Shown here: piece after piece, positions 12,431-23,800 of the stretch
Position numbering within the stretch: position 1 is the first letter of the stretch
Layout of the letters: the number at the start of each line of letters is the position of its first letter
Assembly (NCBI GenBank): GCA_018296165.2
Contig: JACKQL020000160.1
Location: forward strand, 1-64,000
Reading direction: 5' to 3'
DNA length: 64,000 nt
DNA from: Termitomyces sp. T153
Lineage: Eukaryota > Basidiomycota > Agaricomycetes > Agaricales > Lyophyllaceae
Translations under genes and position numbers: made by a program
Notes under the pieces: model-generated
The model's database searches: none
Told to the model about the DNA's origin: nothing
The model's input: the letters and a program-made list of their open reading frames with translations, nothing else

Positions 12431-13180
12431 TACCCTATCTTGAACCCACACTAACCCTAACCTTACCTTTGATCTACCCCTGAGCTATACTGCAATGTGA
12501 ACCCACTAGTATACATGCTAACTACAATCTATGTAAGGAAAGATCTACTATACAAAAAATACATACATTGATAAATAACAATGCTGCTCCCTGTACATGG
12601 TACTGTACATCTGGCCTATTGGCCACCTCTCAGCTCTGGATTGTAGCTTGCCAGTGTTATACAGAGTTCATCATTAGACAGTAGAGGTAAACTGGTAGAT
12701 GGTGGCCTTCCTCCAATCTTCATCACAGCAAATGATGGGTCTGACAATGGCAGCCTCCCTCCTCTTTTCATTGCATCAGATGCTAGATATGACAATAGAT
12801 AGAGGATGGAGAGGAGAGCTCTTTGGTGTAGATTAAAAGTGTACTACTGTAAATAATTGCAAGAGAAGTTGTTACCAGAAATCTACAATGATAGACTAGA
12901 GCTGTTAGTGAAAAACATGCAAAACAGAAGCTGCTGCTAATGGAAATGAGGGGACACTAGACCACCAGAGAAAGATGGACCACTGGACCACTAGCAATGA
13001 AATGGAGCTGCTAGTAGAAAAGATGTGAAATGGAAGCTGCTACCAGAAGGCTGCTGCTGGCAGAAATATTGGTACACCAGACTGCTGAGTGAAAAACCTG
13101 GTGCCAGCAGGAATTTCAAAACAATAAGAAATAGTTAAGACATTAACCCATAAGGACATTCTTTGTATGCATAATCAATA
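12431..13180. other. Non-coding, imperfect CTG/GAAATGG-rich repeats
   Basis: No gene is recognised. From about 12900 to 13090 short imperfect repeats such as GAAGCTGCTGCTA and GAAATGGAGCTGCTA recur several times with changing spacing. This looks like an eroded minisatellite. The remainder is CpG-poor unique-looking sequence. Confidence 0.35.
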
Positions 13181-13222
13181 CATTTTTTGTATGCAAAATT
13201 GTACAAAGCCAAAGATGTCAAG

Positions 13223-14168
13223 CAGGAGTTGAACTCCCAATGAGACAAATGTAAGACTGATCATGTGGGACAAACACCCAATGTTTGAAGCCATTAAGCC
13301 ATATGCAAGCCTGAAGTAATTCCAATAAAGTAACAAATACATTTTTTGTATATGAAATTTTGCAAGCCTGGGAATGCCAAGTAAAGGAGTCAAATCCTCA
13401 CTCTGACAAATGTAAGATCAATCATGCAGAACAAATACCTAGCAATTGAAGCCATTAAGCTATGACAGTTAATTGCAATGCAGACCTGAAGTGATTCAAG
13501 TGAGGCCAGATGAAAGAAAAAAAGGTAATCTTACAGAAGATGTATGTCAAATATGGGAGAATTCAAACTTGACAGACTAAATGGGATGTGAACACTTCAA
13601 GCCATGGAGCCATGAAAGCATATTGAACCATAGTCAAAAGTAGAATAGCTAGAAAAAGAACATCATTGCAAAAGGATATCAACTGAGGGAAGTAAACCTT
13701 AGACCTGACAGATTGTATACAATTCAGACCAATGAGCCATGATAGCTTGAAATGTAAGCCAGCTCCAAAAGTTGGTTGGAGCAAACAGTGGCTAATTGAA
13801 ATGATGACTGAAAAGCTTCCAAATGCAAAGACATAAAGCAGGAACTTGAACTGTGAACCTGACAGCATAAGGCAGGTGACAAGAGCAAATGCCTAACATT
13901 TGAAGCTATCAAGCCATGAAGGCCTATTATCTCAATCAAGTGAAACCCATAGGGCATGGAGTAATGTTGGTTTTAGCACAATAAGAGATTTGGAAAGTAG
14001 CCAGTCTGAATAACCAAAGCAGGAGGGTATTTTGCCTTAGAGTGAGCTTAAACATTGGTTAGAGCAAGAGAGAAAAAGTCAGTGGTCAATTGTCAAATGA
14101 AGAAATTGAACTGTCATCCTGACAGAGAGAATTGACAGGAAGTGGCACTTTAAACCACTAAGCCATAA
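13223..14168 (-). repeat. Array of six tRNA-like (A-box/B-box) units
   Basis: Read on the minus strand, at least six units repeat a Pol III-like pair: an A-box-like TGGCTTAATGG and, about 50-75 bases further on, a B-box-like GTTCAA-type motif. The A-boxes (plus coordinates) are at 13291-13301, 13452-13462, 13602-13612, 13729-13739, 13905-13916 and 14155-14165. The matching B-boxes are near 13225, 13386, 13557, 13687, 13841 and 14102. Units 1 and 2 also share AT-rich spacers with CATTTTTTGTAT. They do not fold into convincing complete tRNAs, so tRNA-derived SINE heads or decayed tRNA copies are the best reading. Confidence 0.55.
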
Positions 14169-14538
14169 CACTAGCAACAGAATACTGTTTCCATGGAACA
14201 ACTCCAGAGCAGACAATTGCTAGGTCCAGTTGACCTGGAGGACTTCCTCACTGTAGAGCAACCAACTTACTAGTTAGAGGTCTGCAATGATTAAAAGGAC
14301 TTTGCTTCATGCAAATATTAGAGCAAGTCTAGAAGATTGTGCTGACTGAAGCATTTGGACTTGATGTTAACACCTGGGTTGAAGTTGAATGTTGAAACAT
14401 TAAACATTGATGCAGCTGGGCTGCAAAGTTCTCTAAGCAACCAATTTCCAACCATGAAGGAGGTTCCATTTGATATGACAAGGAGCAAAGATATTGACAA
14501 AATGAGATTGATCCATATTTGATCTGTCACTAGACTTT

Positions 14539-15530
14539 TTAACAAGGAGGAAAAACATTACCCAACAAGTTGAACTTCCCAGAAATTCCAAAGCTTCTTT
14601 CATTGTCATTGGCCTTCCAGTCCTGATCATTGTATTCAAAGGCATATACCAATATGCTTTTATCATCCTGACAGGTGCAGTTCAAATTGAGGAGTGCATT
14701 GCATTCATTGGCAAGTGATGCAATGGCAATACCATTACTCCTGCCTCTTGAAGGCCATCCAGACCTATATTTTGGTGTGTTGGGTATGTCAGGTCAGATG
14801 CATGTTGTCTGACATACTCAGTAATGTGGATTTTCCTCCCTGGACAAGCAGCTTTTAGCACTGCAACAACAGTTTTAAAGACAAACTCTCCAGCTTGCCC
14901 TGAAGTATGCCCACCATCATAGAAAGCACTTTCAAACAAGAAAAAATGAGGACACCAATTAAGAGAAGTCAGGTGACTTACTGTGCGTTAACACCAACAA
15001 AATTGGCACCACAGAGGGCTGGATTATCATGGACATTGACCCATGTATGCACTATAGAAACTGGTGTCATTATGCCAACTAAACTCAGGTAGCCTGATGT
15101 GAAAGAAATATTGTGATTAAGTTTTGATGAAAAAAAGGAATGGCATACCCTGAACATTGTAAACCTTGGCCATGATATTGTCAACAGAACTGTTGACTTT
15201 GTTACCTATGGTGAGGCCCATATATTGGCTGGAACCATATTTCACATAAGAGGTATGGAAAGTTTGTACATCATTGCTACCAGGAGATAAGTGATAAGCA
15301 TATAGATCCCAGATAACAATCTCCAATACTCACTTGATCTGAATAAGACTTGCAGCAATTGTACTCCTCTAAGTGACAAATCAGGATGCTAGTATAGAGA
15401 CAAATTGATGCAGTGGCTTTGGACTTACTGATGCATAGATGCTTGCTAAAACCTGAATACCAATGGCAGCAGCAATAGATGAAGCAAGGTCAGGTGGTTG
15501 CACATGTGCAAATGGCAATCAGTGGACTTC
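14539..15530 (-). pseudogene. Decayed GH17 beta-1,3-glucanase-type gene copy
   Basis: GH17 enzymes hydrolyse or remodel beta-1,3-glucan in fungal cell walls. Spliced exons give YGSSQYMGLTIGNKV, then PVSIVHTWVNV, FYDGGHTSGQAGEFVF and the nucleophile motif ITESGWPSRG, ending at TAA 14539-14541. Introns with good GT-AG borders are visible at 14765-14817 (53 nt), 14929-14981 (53 nt) and 15094-15148 (55 nt). Others probably lie near 15270-15330 and 15375-15435. The acid/base Glu of the GNEV motif is Lys (AAC-AAA), as expected if AACGAA lost its CpG. The N-terminus and any signal peptide were not found. Retained introns show a DNA-level copy, not a retrocopy. Confidence 0.72.
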
Positions 15531-15904
15531 ATACCTCTGAACTCTGAACTCAAAATTTCATACATGCTAGAAGATCTTGGCATTAGATCTAACTTGACAA
15601 AGAAAGAGTTAACAACTGGGTACCACTCTCATCTTAGAAGGCACTTGGAGGCAACATATAAGAGAAGTGATGAGAAAAAAATATTAGGTTATTGCCACAT
15701 ATATACAAATAGCAATTGGTAGTATCCATATCTTGATCTCATAACTGAGAATATCATGCACACTAGAAGCTTTTGGTATTGGATTGAACTAGCCAAGAAA
15801 AAAATTAACACCTAGAAGGTACCTATTTCATCACCTGTTGAACATAAGGCAATGTCTGAAAGAGCATACCATACATACACAAATAATATTATTACCACAG
15901 TAAA
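15531..15904. other. Spacer between GH17 and DUF4112 copies
   Basis: This AT-rich, CpG-poor stretch has no recognised gene. It may hide the eroded first exons of the GH17 copy or the 3' flank of the DUF4112 copy. Two sub-stretches near 15560 and 15750 share words such as CTAGAAG followed by GGTATTGGAT-like sequence, hinting at a small local duplication. Confidence 0.3.
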
Positions 15905-16548
15905 TCATGTTAATCTTGCTCTTAGCAAGTCATGCTCCAGGCTTGCTCCTGACCATTTCTGGTGAGATCTTTTCTTTTGAATCAACCTCACTGCTCCATA
16001 TGCAACAACAGCTGTGCCAGATGGCAGGCATGTATACTCATCTCCCCTGATTCTCAAGAATTCCATCAAGAGTTCAGTATTTTGGCTGTTAGGTTTGTAT
16101 ACTGCAACTAAGACATCTCCAATGGCAAGCATGAAACCCACACCTGCACCAATAATGATGTGGAAGAGCATGTCCAATAAGCCAGAGTGGAATATCTGCT
16201 TGCTGAGTTTTCTTAATAACAAACTGGTAGTTGAGATATACATTAACAGCATTGCCCAGGAAAGGAGTAAGGCCAATGAAAAACATCCAGCCAAATCAAA
16301 AGCCAAAGATGGAGAGGCCTTTGTCAAGATAATGGGCATGTTGCTAGACAGATTTCAAGATATTAGTATTGCATGCAGACTCTGGAGGCATAACAAAATC
16401 TTTTCACAAAGAAGGATACAATGAATACATCATCAATCATACCCTTTCTGCCTTTGACATCAGTGTAGAATTTGTAGTCCTTGGATTTGTAGTGCTCAAG
16501 ATGTCTTTTAAAGGGTATTTTCCCAGTTCTTGCAAGAAAAATCTCCAT
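15905..16548 (-). pseudogene. Decayed DUF4112 membrane-protein gene copy
   Basis: DUF4112 proteins are small, widely conserved membrane-associated proteins of unknown function. Exon 1 (from ATG 16548) gives EHYKSKDYKFYTDVKGRK. A 61-nt intron is evident at 16382-16442. Exon 2 gives ILKSV, a stop, then HAHYLDKG, FIGLTPFLGNAVNVYLNYQFVIKK, and in a shifted frame IIIGAGVGFMLAIGDVLVAVYK and LRIRGDEY, which is the family core. The TAG at 16344-16346 and the following Gln-His stand where relatives have consecutive Arg residues, the expected outcome of CpG decay in CGN codons. A small indel near 16190 shifts the frame. It is not functional. Confidence 0.72.
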
Positions 16549-18765
16549 GACTTCACAAGGATGATGGGTAAGAGGTGAAAAGGCAGTGCATTCAGTCTAA
16601 TTTCCATAGTTGGATATGTGAACATGACAAATTCCTGCTACTCTATAGTAGGTTCTTGTGGGCTCTATCCAAAAAAACATTCAAGGTTGATTCAGATAAG
16701 AGGTCATGTTTTCTGGACCACTTTTCTGAGAGGCCTGTTCTTTCCTGGTTGCTCTTGTTCACCCTCTTTTGGTCTTGTCTTCATCTACTGGTATTGTTCT
16801 GCACCTCTCTGATGCAGCTATTCCATCTGGTCAGGTTTGTGTTCAATTCCTGTTTGCCCTCTCTATCTTGAATTATTGTATATGATATGTCTCTCTTTTA
16901 TCTACATGTGATTTATACATGCCATCACATATGCCCCTTTTCTACCCTTTTCTATCTGCACTTTAATTGGACATTAAACCATTTGACTGTTCAAACTCCC
17001 TTGTCTTTCTACTGCAATGTCCCTTTTCCTCCTACCTGCATGCTATTTCCTTCTGTGCACCAACCCAATACTATCTGATGTTACTTCTGTTTGTTTTTCT
17101 GGCAGCAATTTAGTTTTATTGATTGGAAATGTAACCTTCTGTATTCATGCTTTGGTGTTCACCAGGCTTTCACCAGTATTCAAAGTGATGTAGAATGCCT
17201 GTCCTTTGCATGAAGGAAAACAGACTTACACCATTCATATTATCAGTGAGGATCCTGTTGACTTCTTCATTCTTATCAGGGCTATCTATTATCCTGACTC
17301 ATATGTCTTTTTGTGAAATGAATACTATCCCAGAGCTTGACAAGATCTGTGGTTGCTGTAGTGCTCTGGGATGTTTTACCCATCAATTTCAAAGCAGAAT
17401 GTAAGGTCATCCCTGCAATGTTCTTTGTAACTATACCCATATAAGAGCACACCTGGAACTGTTGAGCCTGATTTTGAGAAGTAAAAAAATGAACTGATCA
17501 AAGCCTTCAATTGAGGTCTATGTAAGCAACTCAACCCTCAATCAACCCTTGGGCCATATCACACTTGCTTTGTCACTTGTCAATGGTGGCCTCATTGTTT
17601 CTATCTATCATTGTGCAGACATTGTATATTAGTTCTAGCTGTGCTTCACTTTCTCTTATCCTGCTTCCTTTCCTTACTCACACAGAGCTCATCAGGTCTG
17701 TCTTCTATATCCTGCTTTCTTTCCTTACTCACACAGAGCTTATCAGTCCTTTGGACTTGGCTTTTCTGATTCTCTCACTCCTCTTATCCACTTTTCCCTC
17801 ATGTGTCATTCATTTCTTGTAGCACTTATCTCATAAAGTACTTCTCCCATGCCGGCTTGAGTATGGTTTCCCTTTTGAGATCCATGTGAGAAAGCAAGGG
17901 CAACCAAATAGATTCTATTTGCTTGCAATCACACAGGACCATCTAGGTTATGCTTCAAACCAAAAGGAACTCCAGCTCCACCTCCCTCTTCTCATTTACC
18001 TTCTCCTATCCATACACTCTCTACAGTTATGAGCTGCCATAGATCTTGGATCACACTAATTACCCTAGATTTTCCTATGCTGGCTGATCCATTTAGGAGC
18101 ATTTTGAGAGGTCTAGTTCTAATGACATTTCTAACTAACAACTCTTTGACAATGATTCCAAATGCCAGCTCTTGCTCTCTATTCAGTGTCCATCATATAA
18201 CCATGGTCACAACATCAAAGTGCATATCAAAAAAATTAGTGCCCAATAGATCACAAGTCAGAGTTGCACTGTACCCATCTCCATTTGTGTTTTTAAGAGA
18301 CCCAAGGCATGAGATAGATGTGGATGGAGCATTATTCACATCAGAGAATGTACCTGTTGAAGATTGCATATGGTTTTTCCAATTGTTCTTTTGACTCTCA
18401 TAGTCAGAATGCCACATTTGTTCAACCTAGAGGATGGGCCATTGCAGTGCATGGCAAGTCCAAGGTCTACTAGGACTCATCAATCTGTTTGTAGTAGAGT
18501 TGAATATACATTATGATATGACTACAAGTGATACATAATATGGTCATATACAGGTTTCCTTATAATAAACTGTTATATTTACATGTTTTCATGAAATAAG
18601 ATGTTCAAAAGAATGACTGATGTTGTGTAAATTTGTCAGAAGACTACATGTAATAGTACAAAGACACATACCTGCATTTATCAGAGAAAAACACCACTGC
18701 CAGACAAAAATTTTAAATAACTGGCCAAAGGAATGGAGGTTACTATGTGGTTTCAGCTGACCCAG
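16549..18765. other. Long stretch without a recognised gene
   Basis: Most of 16600-17850 is pyrimidine-rich on plus, and its reading frames are Phe/Leu/Ser-rich composition artefacts. A reading frame at 18029-18394 (+) and its minus shadow show no motif I recognise. CpG is scarce throughout. A 51-bp tandem duplication (17659-17760) is listed separately. Confidence 0.35.
17659..17760. repeat. 51-bp tandem duplication
   Basis: Two copies of a unit beginning TCCTGCTT and containing CCTTACTCACACAGAGCT start 51 bases apart and differ at a few C/T positions. There is no coding role. Confidence 0.7.
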
Positions 18766-18895
18766 ATTACACAATCCATTGGTGTAGCAGCAGCTGACTA
18801 ATCAACTGACCCATTGTTTTCATTAAGTGGATTATACAATCCATTGCTGTAGTGGCAGCTGACTAATCAGCCAACCCAGTGTTTTCATTAAAAAT
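18766..18895. repeat. 65-bp tandem duplication
   Basis: Two 65-base units share ACAATCCATTG, GCAGCTGACTAATCA and TTTTCATTAA. Differences between the copies are mostly C/T or G/A. It is non-coding. Confidence 0.75.
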
Positions 18896-19144
18896 TTGAT
18901 CTCAAATAACAGAAAATTAACACATTATGAAATTACCTTTATAAATCTAACTTGTTGTCATGAACACATGTTGCAAAGCTGTCCTGAGAGAAATACAATA
19001 TATATATCATCTGTAGTTATCCCTAGTTTAAATAGAACACCACCATTAAAAAATGGGAAGGAAACAAGAATATTAAAGAATATTACAGAGTGACAGAACA
19101 AATAAGAAGGAAAAAAAATAATGAAAAAAGAAACAACTCACATG

Positions 19145-19720
19145 TTGTTCCATCAATTAGCCAGTGGTAATTGCCAGAGAACATAGCTGGGAGGGAGCAA
19201 ATTTTGATAACACAGTAGGTCAAAGTCATGTGGTGTTTATTTTCCCAATATTAGCTGGTGGTAATAGCTAGAAGGGGAGCAAAAATTGAGGACACATGTG
19301 GTGTTCATTTTCACAATAATATCCAGTGGTAATAGCTGGAAGGGAGCAGAAATTGAGGACAAGAAAGTAATACCTGGTCAGACCAGATCACATACCTGAG
19401 GGAGCAAAATTTGGAAGAACAAGGATACCTAGTCAGAGTAGGTCAAAGTCACATGGTGTTCATTTTCATTATATAGCTGGTAGTAATAGCTAGAAGGGAG
19501 CAGAAATTGAGGACAATGAAAAGGATACCTGGTCAGACCAGATCACATGCCTGAGGGAGCAAAATTTAAAAGAACAAGGATACCCAGTCAGAGTAGGTCA
19601 AAGTCACATGGTGTTCATTCTCATTATATAACTAGTGGTAATAGCTGGAAGGGAGCAAAAATTGAGGGCAAGAAAAGGATACCCAGTCAGACCAGATCAT
19701 GTGCCTAATAACCTTATCAC
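19145..19720. repeat. Tandem repeat, unit about 155 bp
   Basis: Units contain GGTCAAAGTCACATGGTGTT, GGTAATAGCTGGAAGGGAGC, AAATTGAGGACAA and CCTGGTCAGACCAGATCA. The box GGTCAAAGTC recurs at 19441 and 19596 (period 155), with more diverged units before 19440. About three units are present. The palindromic word GGTCAGACC lies in each. No coding role is seen. Confidence 0.75.
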
Positions 19721-19844
19721 ATGAAAGCAAAAATCAAGGACAAAACTTGGTAGTTAAACATGGAGTAAAGCCTTGGCTACTTCTTAGACCTCAGAACATC
19801 TTTTGTCCCACCAACCTGTAACACTTCTTCATCTGATCCCTGCA

Positions 19845-20999
19845 TGTTAATAAGACCCAATTGTTGCTGGGTACCATTTTCAGCATTTCTGATTGAACAT
19901 CAGCTGACTAAAATATTACATGACCATGCACAAGTCACCATTTTCAGCATTTCTGATTGAATAGCAGCTGACTAGAATTCCACATGACCATGCACAAGTC
20001 ACACCACTTCTCACATGCAGTCTAGCCCCAAGGTTTGGAACAATGCAGCCTTTGCATGAGATTTTAGCAACTATGAGACTTCTGGATCACAAGCTTCATC
20101 ATGTGGAGTCTAGCCTTTGAATCTAGAACAATAAGGCCAAGACCTTCATTAGTGATGATTGCTAGTGACATTACTTAGCAACAACAACACCTCCTCTCAA
20201 AAACAGATATATTAAAAGCCATGTGACCTCTTACTTATCATTTTTCTTATCTTGCTTACAAACATACCTGAATGGTGTTTACACTTTAGATATTGACATT
20301 AGGTATGCTCTTTTATTGTTACTGACATTTGTTATACATCTTGTCAACATTGTGTATAAATACTTGCTTACCATACTGACATCCGGTATGTATCAGGAAC
20401 ACTTTGGCAGATGCTGTTGCTGGCAATGACTAATATTTCCTTTCTAACTACTATACCTATGAACAGTATAAATACTGTCTGTACATAGAGACAAAAAAAG
20501 AACAGAGTATTATTCCACTCATTAGTTCTCAGCTTACCAGCTTCAGATTTCTTATTGCTCTCTTTTGCCATTGCCAACAACTTAGCAACAAGTCTTGATG
20601 ACCTTGTACTCAATCTAGCATGGGTGCCAACTGTGGGTACCCTGAATGTTATTACAACTTAGTGATGCTAGCAACTACAACTAGCAACTAGTTTGTGTTT
20701 GTCCTCCAGTTCACATAAACTTCATTCCTTTCTTGTCCCCCACTCCCTTTCTATTCCTTAGTTCCTCTTTCCTAGTGACTCTTTTGTCTTTGTCCCTTTC
20801 TCCTTCTATTTCCAAGAGCAATAGCAACACTTTTCACTTGACTCCTTATTCCCTTCACATCAATCAGCTCTTGCTTTCTAGGATGGTTACTGACTTGCCC
20901 CTGTTATTTTCCTATTGCCAGCTGCCCTATTTAGTTGCCAGTGTTTAGGTCTTTATTTTGGTTTCCTGCACAGCAGCTAGGCAGCATAGGACCACATCA
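19845..20999 (+). repeat. 1.1-kb LTR-like repeat, copy 1
   Basis: This sequence is repeated at 52029-53149 over its whole length, and both copies stop matching at the same right-hand point, after CACATCA. It contains a TATAAATA box near 20469 and an AATCTAGCA|TGGGTGCCAACTG junction (LTR end followed by a possible tRNA-type primer site at 20621). It could therefore be an LTR plus the start of an internal region, or a non-autonomous element of its own. A 64-bp internal tandem duplication (19873-20000) is present here but not in copy 2. Confidence 0.6.
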
Positions 21000-22500
21000 A
21001 TGTACTCTCCTTGAAGAACACCAGGCATCTCTTGTGCTACAGAGAACAATCCTACATTTTGGTCACTAACCACAATGCAAAGTACTTTGTCTTGCATTTT
21101 GTTGTACCTAACTGACTGACATTGGTCAATGCTATCCAAATGAGCCAAGATGTCATTTTTATCACAATCCATTGCAAAGTTGTCTTCTAATTCACAACAA
21201 TCATTCATTCTGTGAAAGCTCAATATTTTTAGTCCCCTTAGTCAATGTGCCTCTGTTGTCAGTAGGTTGTTGCAGGTGCATAGCTTGACAGTAGTGACAA
21301 AATCACTGGTTATAACCATGCAGCTTCCAGAGATGCCTAATTTCAGCAGAATTAAAGTACTGCAGTGCAGTCACATTGAAGTGAAGATATTTGAATCAAC
21401 AATGATCAATCCACCGGCACCTATGGTTGATTTTCACTCCTCTGTTGCAATGAATTATATTTTGTTTAATGAGATATATTGTGCATATCCTGAACTGACC
21501 TTTGGGAACCTCAACTTAGTTAACATGTGCACCAATTACTACTCCTTCATGTCAATTTTCAAATGCAGTGATAAAATTTGTTGGGAGGGACTACCCTTTT
21601 GGGACATCCCTCAAATGACTGGGATGAATGGGCAAACCATGTCTGCTGTATAGATCTGTTGTGCCCAGGAACATGTCAAAAGATGGATGATGGTTTTGGT
21701 TTTTGGTGCCATCTACCTACACTAACTGGGGAAAATTTTAACATGCTGGACCATCCCCTAAATGCAACAAACATGACCTGCCACACCTTGAATAGACATA
21801 GACCCACATATACATTTACAATGGGGGCAGAGGATAAATAAAGTAAATAACCAATCACAGAAATTTAATTAGAATCATTGTATGTTAGTCACAATTATTG
21901 TATGAAAGGGGGAGAAACAAGTAGCAGGCAGTGTGACCAAGGAAGGTGCCCTTCACAGATGAAATTATGTAGTATTATGGAATTGTTACAAATAAAGAAA
22001 TAATACACTGATCACCTCCATGTCATGAGGAGCAGCATGCATGAAACAGAGCAAGGTCTGGTGCAGTGGTGTGATGGCCCATAGCAAAAAAATGGGTCCA
22101 ATTTATGTGTGTCCTATTGCATCCTGTTTAACATGTTGATGTCATGCACCAATTGTCTGTGATTATTAATGTCCATTGCAACTCTGTCCCTACACTGCTA
22201 ACTTTTTTGTGCTTGTTAGCCACTGAAGACAAGTTCAAGCTTTGGTTGGTTGTGGGTGATTGCCTGCCAACTGCCTGTGAATTTTCAACTTACCACAGCA
22301 CAGCTATAGATATTGTTGTTTATTTTCTCCTTATATTATTGGTTGGTTAGACATTCCTTGCTATGTACACAAATCAAAGCACACACTTTCAATCTAGTGT
22401 AGTTGCTAGTCATGTGTGATGGCTAGCCAGCAGTTAAAAGCCCCCATGTTAGACCAAGTGATCCAATGTTGCTAGGGTAAGATTTTTTTTACATGCATAA
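21000..22500. pseudogene. Unidentified decayed coding region
   Basis: Plus-strand frames from 21267 to 21841 read like real protein across a frameshift: FHSSVAMNYILFNEIYCAYPELTFGNL, then LLGHPSNDWDEWANHV and CPGTCQKMDDGFGFWCHLPTL. A minus frame at 20945-21223 also looks protein-like and overlaps the end of the 1.1-kb repeat. I do not recognise the family. The frames are broken and CpG-poor like the rest of the block. After 21850 no frame is convincing. Confidence 0.35.
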
Positions 22501-23800
22501 AACCAGGACATCAAATAGAAGACTGAGGCATTCTCAAAATTGAAAGAAAACACCAGATGAGTCTGGAGATTATCCAATTTCCTTTGCTATGGGGCCAAAC
22601 CCAGCAAGTGGATCCAGTGGTACTTCATCAATTTTGTGGACAACCATAGGTGCATTGGCCACATGGTACAGGTTTATAAATTGGTCAGGCTTGTGAGAAT
22701 GTGCCACTCTGTATCAGTGAAATAGGCCCATTTCATCAGGTTCAGTTTCAGAAATTCTGATTTGAGAAGGGGTGGCAATGAACTAGGGGCCCCAGGTTCA
22801 GCATGGCAATGCTTACTCTCACAAATGTCATCTAATTGAGCATATTCTGCTGCAAACTGTTAAAGTAGTGGTGGATCTGAAGGCAAAAAATCAATTAGGT
22901 GGAGTGGAGTTTTTTGAATTTGCTTCTGAGGTTGAGGAGAGGATTGAGGAGATGGGATTATGGGTGGATTTTCAACATTGCCATTTGTTATGTTGCTGTC
23001 AATAGGTTCACTAGTAATAAAATTGTTGTTGACCTACAAAATTAAATCAAATTAGAATTGAATATTTGGTGAAGGTAATCACTGCAATTGCTTCATTACT
23101 TGGCCCAGCTTAAGATATGAGGCCTGTGCCAAGTTTGAGAGGTTTTTGATTTGGGCATTAAGGTTGATGCACCTTGACTTTGCAGTTTGTCTCAAAAGAA
23201 TGGTTACAGTATAAACATATATACATTTAGAATTGCATGAGCATGACTTGAACTTGAAAATATTCCAAGTTCAAATTTTGTGATGTGTCACAAGGCACAT
23301 GACTCTTTGGACTCTCATTCAGACATGTTTCATCATTATTGGTTCTCACTTGTCTCCCCTGTCACCATCATGTCATGCTGCCCACAAGATGTTGAGAGAG
23401 ATGAGAAGGAAGAAACACTACACCAATTGATGCACTATACACTAGCAAATCAATTGGCACAAACACCAGCAAAAAACAAGAGACATTCTACAAAACTGCC
23501 AATCACCACCAAATTAAACATCACATCTATCACTCCTGCAATTATTGTGTATTCTGCATGTTGAGTATATTGTGTCTTCTTTAAATTAACAATGGCTGAG
23601 TCAATATTTAGACCCAAAACTCTCTAAATGCTGTATCCCAGTGGAATGTACAAGACACAATATTTACAAATCTTGATTTTTATTACAATACACTCAACTT
23701 CTTTGGCCCATCAACCAATTGGTGGGCTCAAGAGACCCTGGTCTTCTGGAATAAGTGAGTTCTATTTATTATTTTTCACACCAATTAATGACTGCCTGTA
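22501..23800. other. Unresolved, partly coding-like sequence
   Basis: On minus, about 22560-23020 gives a Pro-rich then acidic stretch (NGNVENPPIIPSPQSSPQ and AAEYAQLDDICESKH) that looks like decayed protein but matches no family I can name. A short plus frame at 23280-23564 is likewise unassigned. These pieces may belong to one large dead transposon spanning 21-25 kb, which I cannot demonstrate. Confidence 0.3.

Noticed and set aside
13223..14168. Functional tRNA gene cluster
   Set aside because: The units have A- and B-box-like motifs but no convincing acceptor and anticodon stems, and lie in CpG-decayed DNA.
16575..17822. Hydrophobic plus-strand reading frames
   Set aside because: They come from pyrimidine-rich sequence, have no homologous motif and no splice pattern, and are probably not genes.
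19145..19720. CRISPR-like array
   Set aside because: The long diverged units have no short identical repeats with unique spacers, and the genome is eukaryotic.
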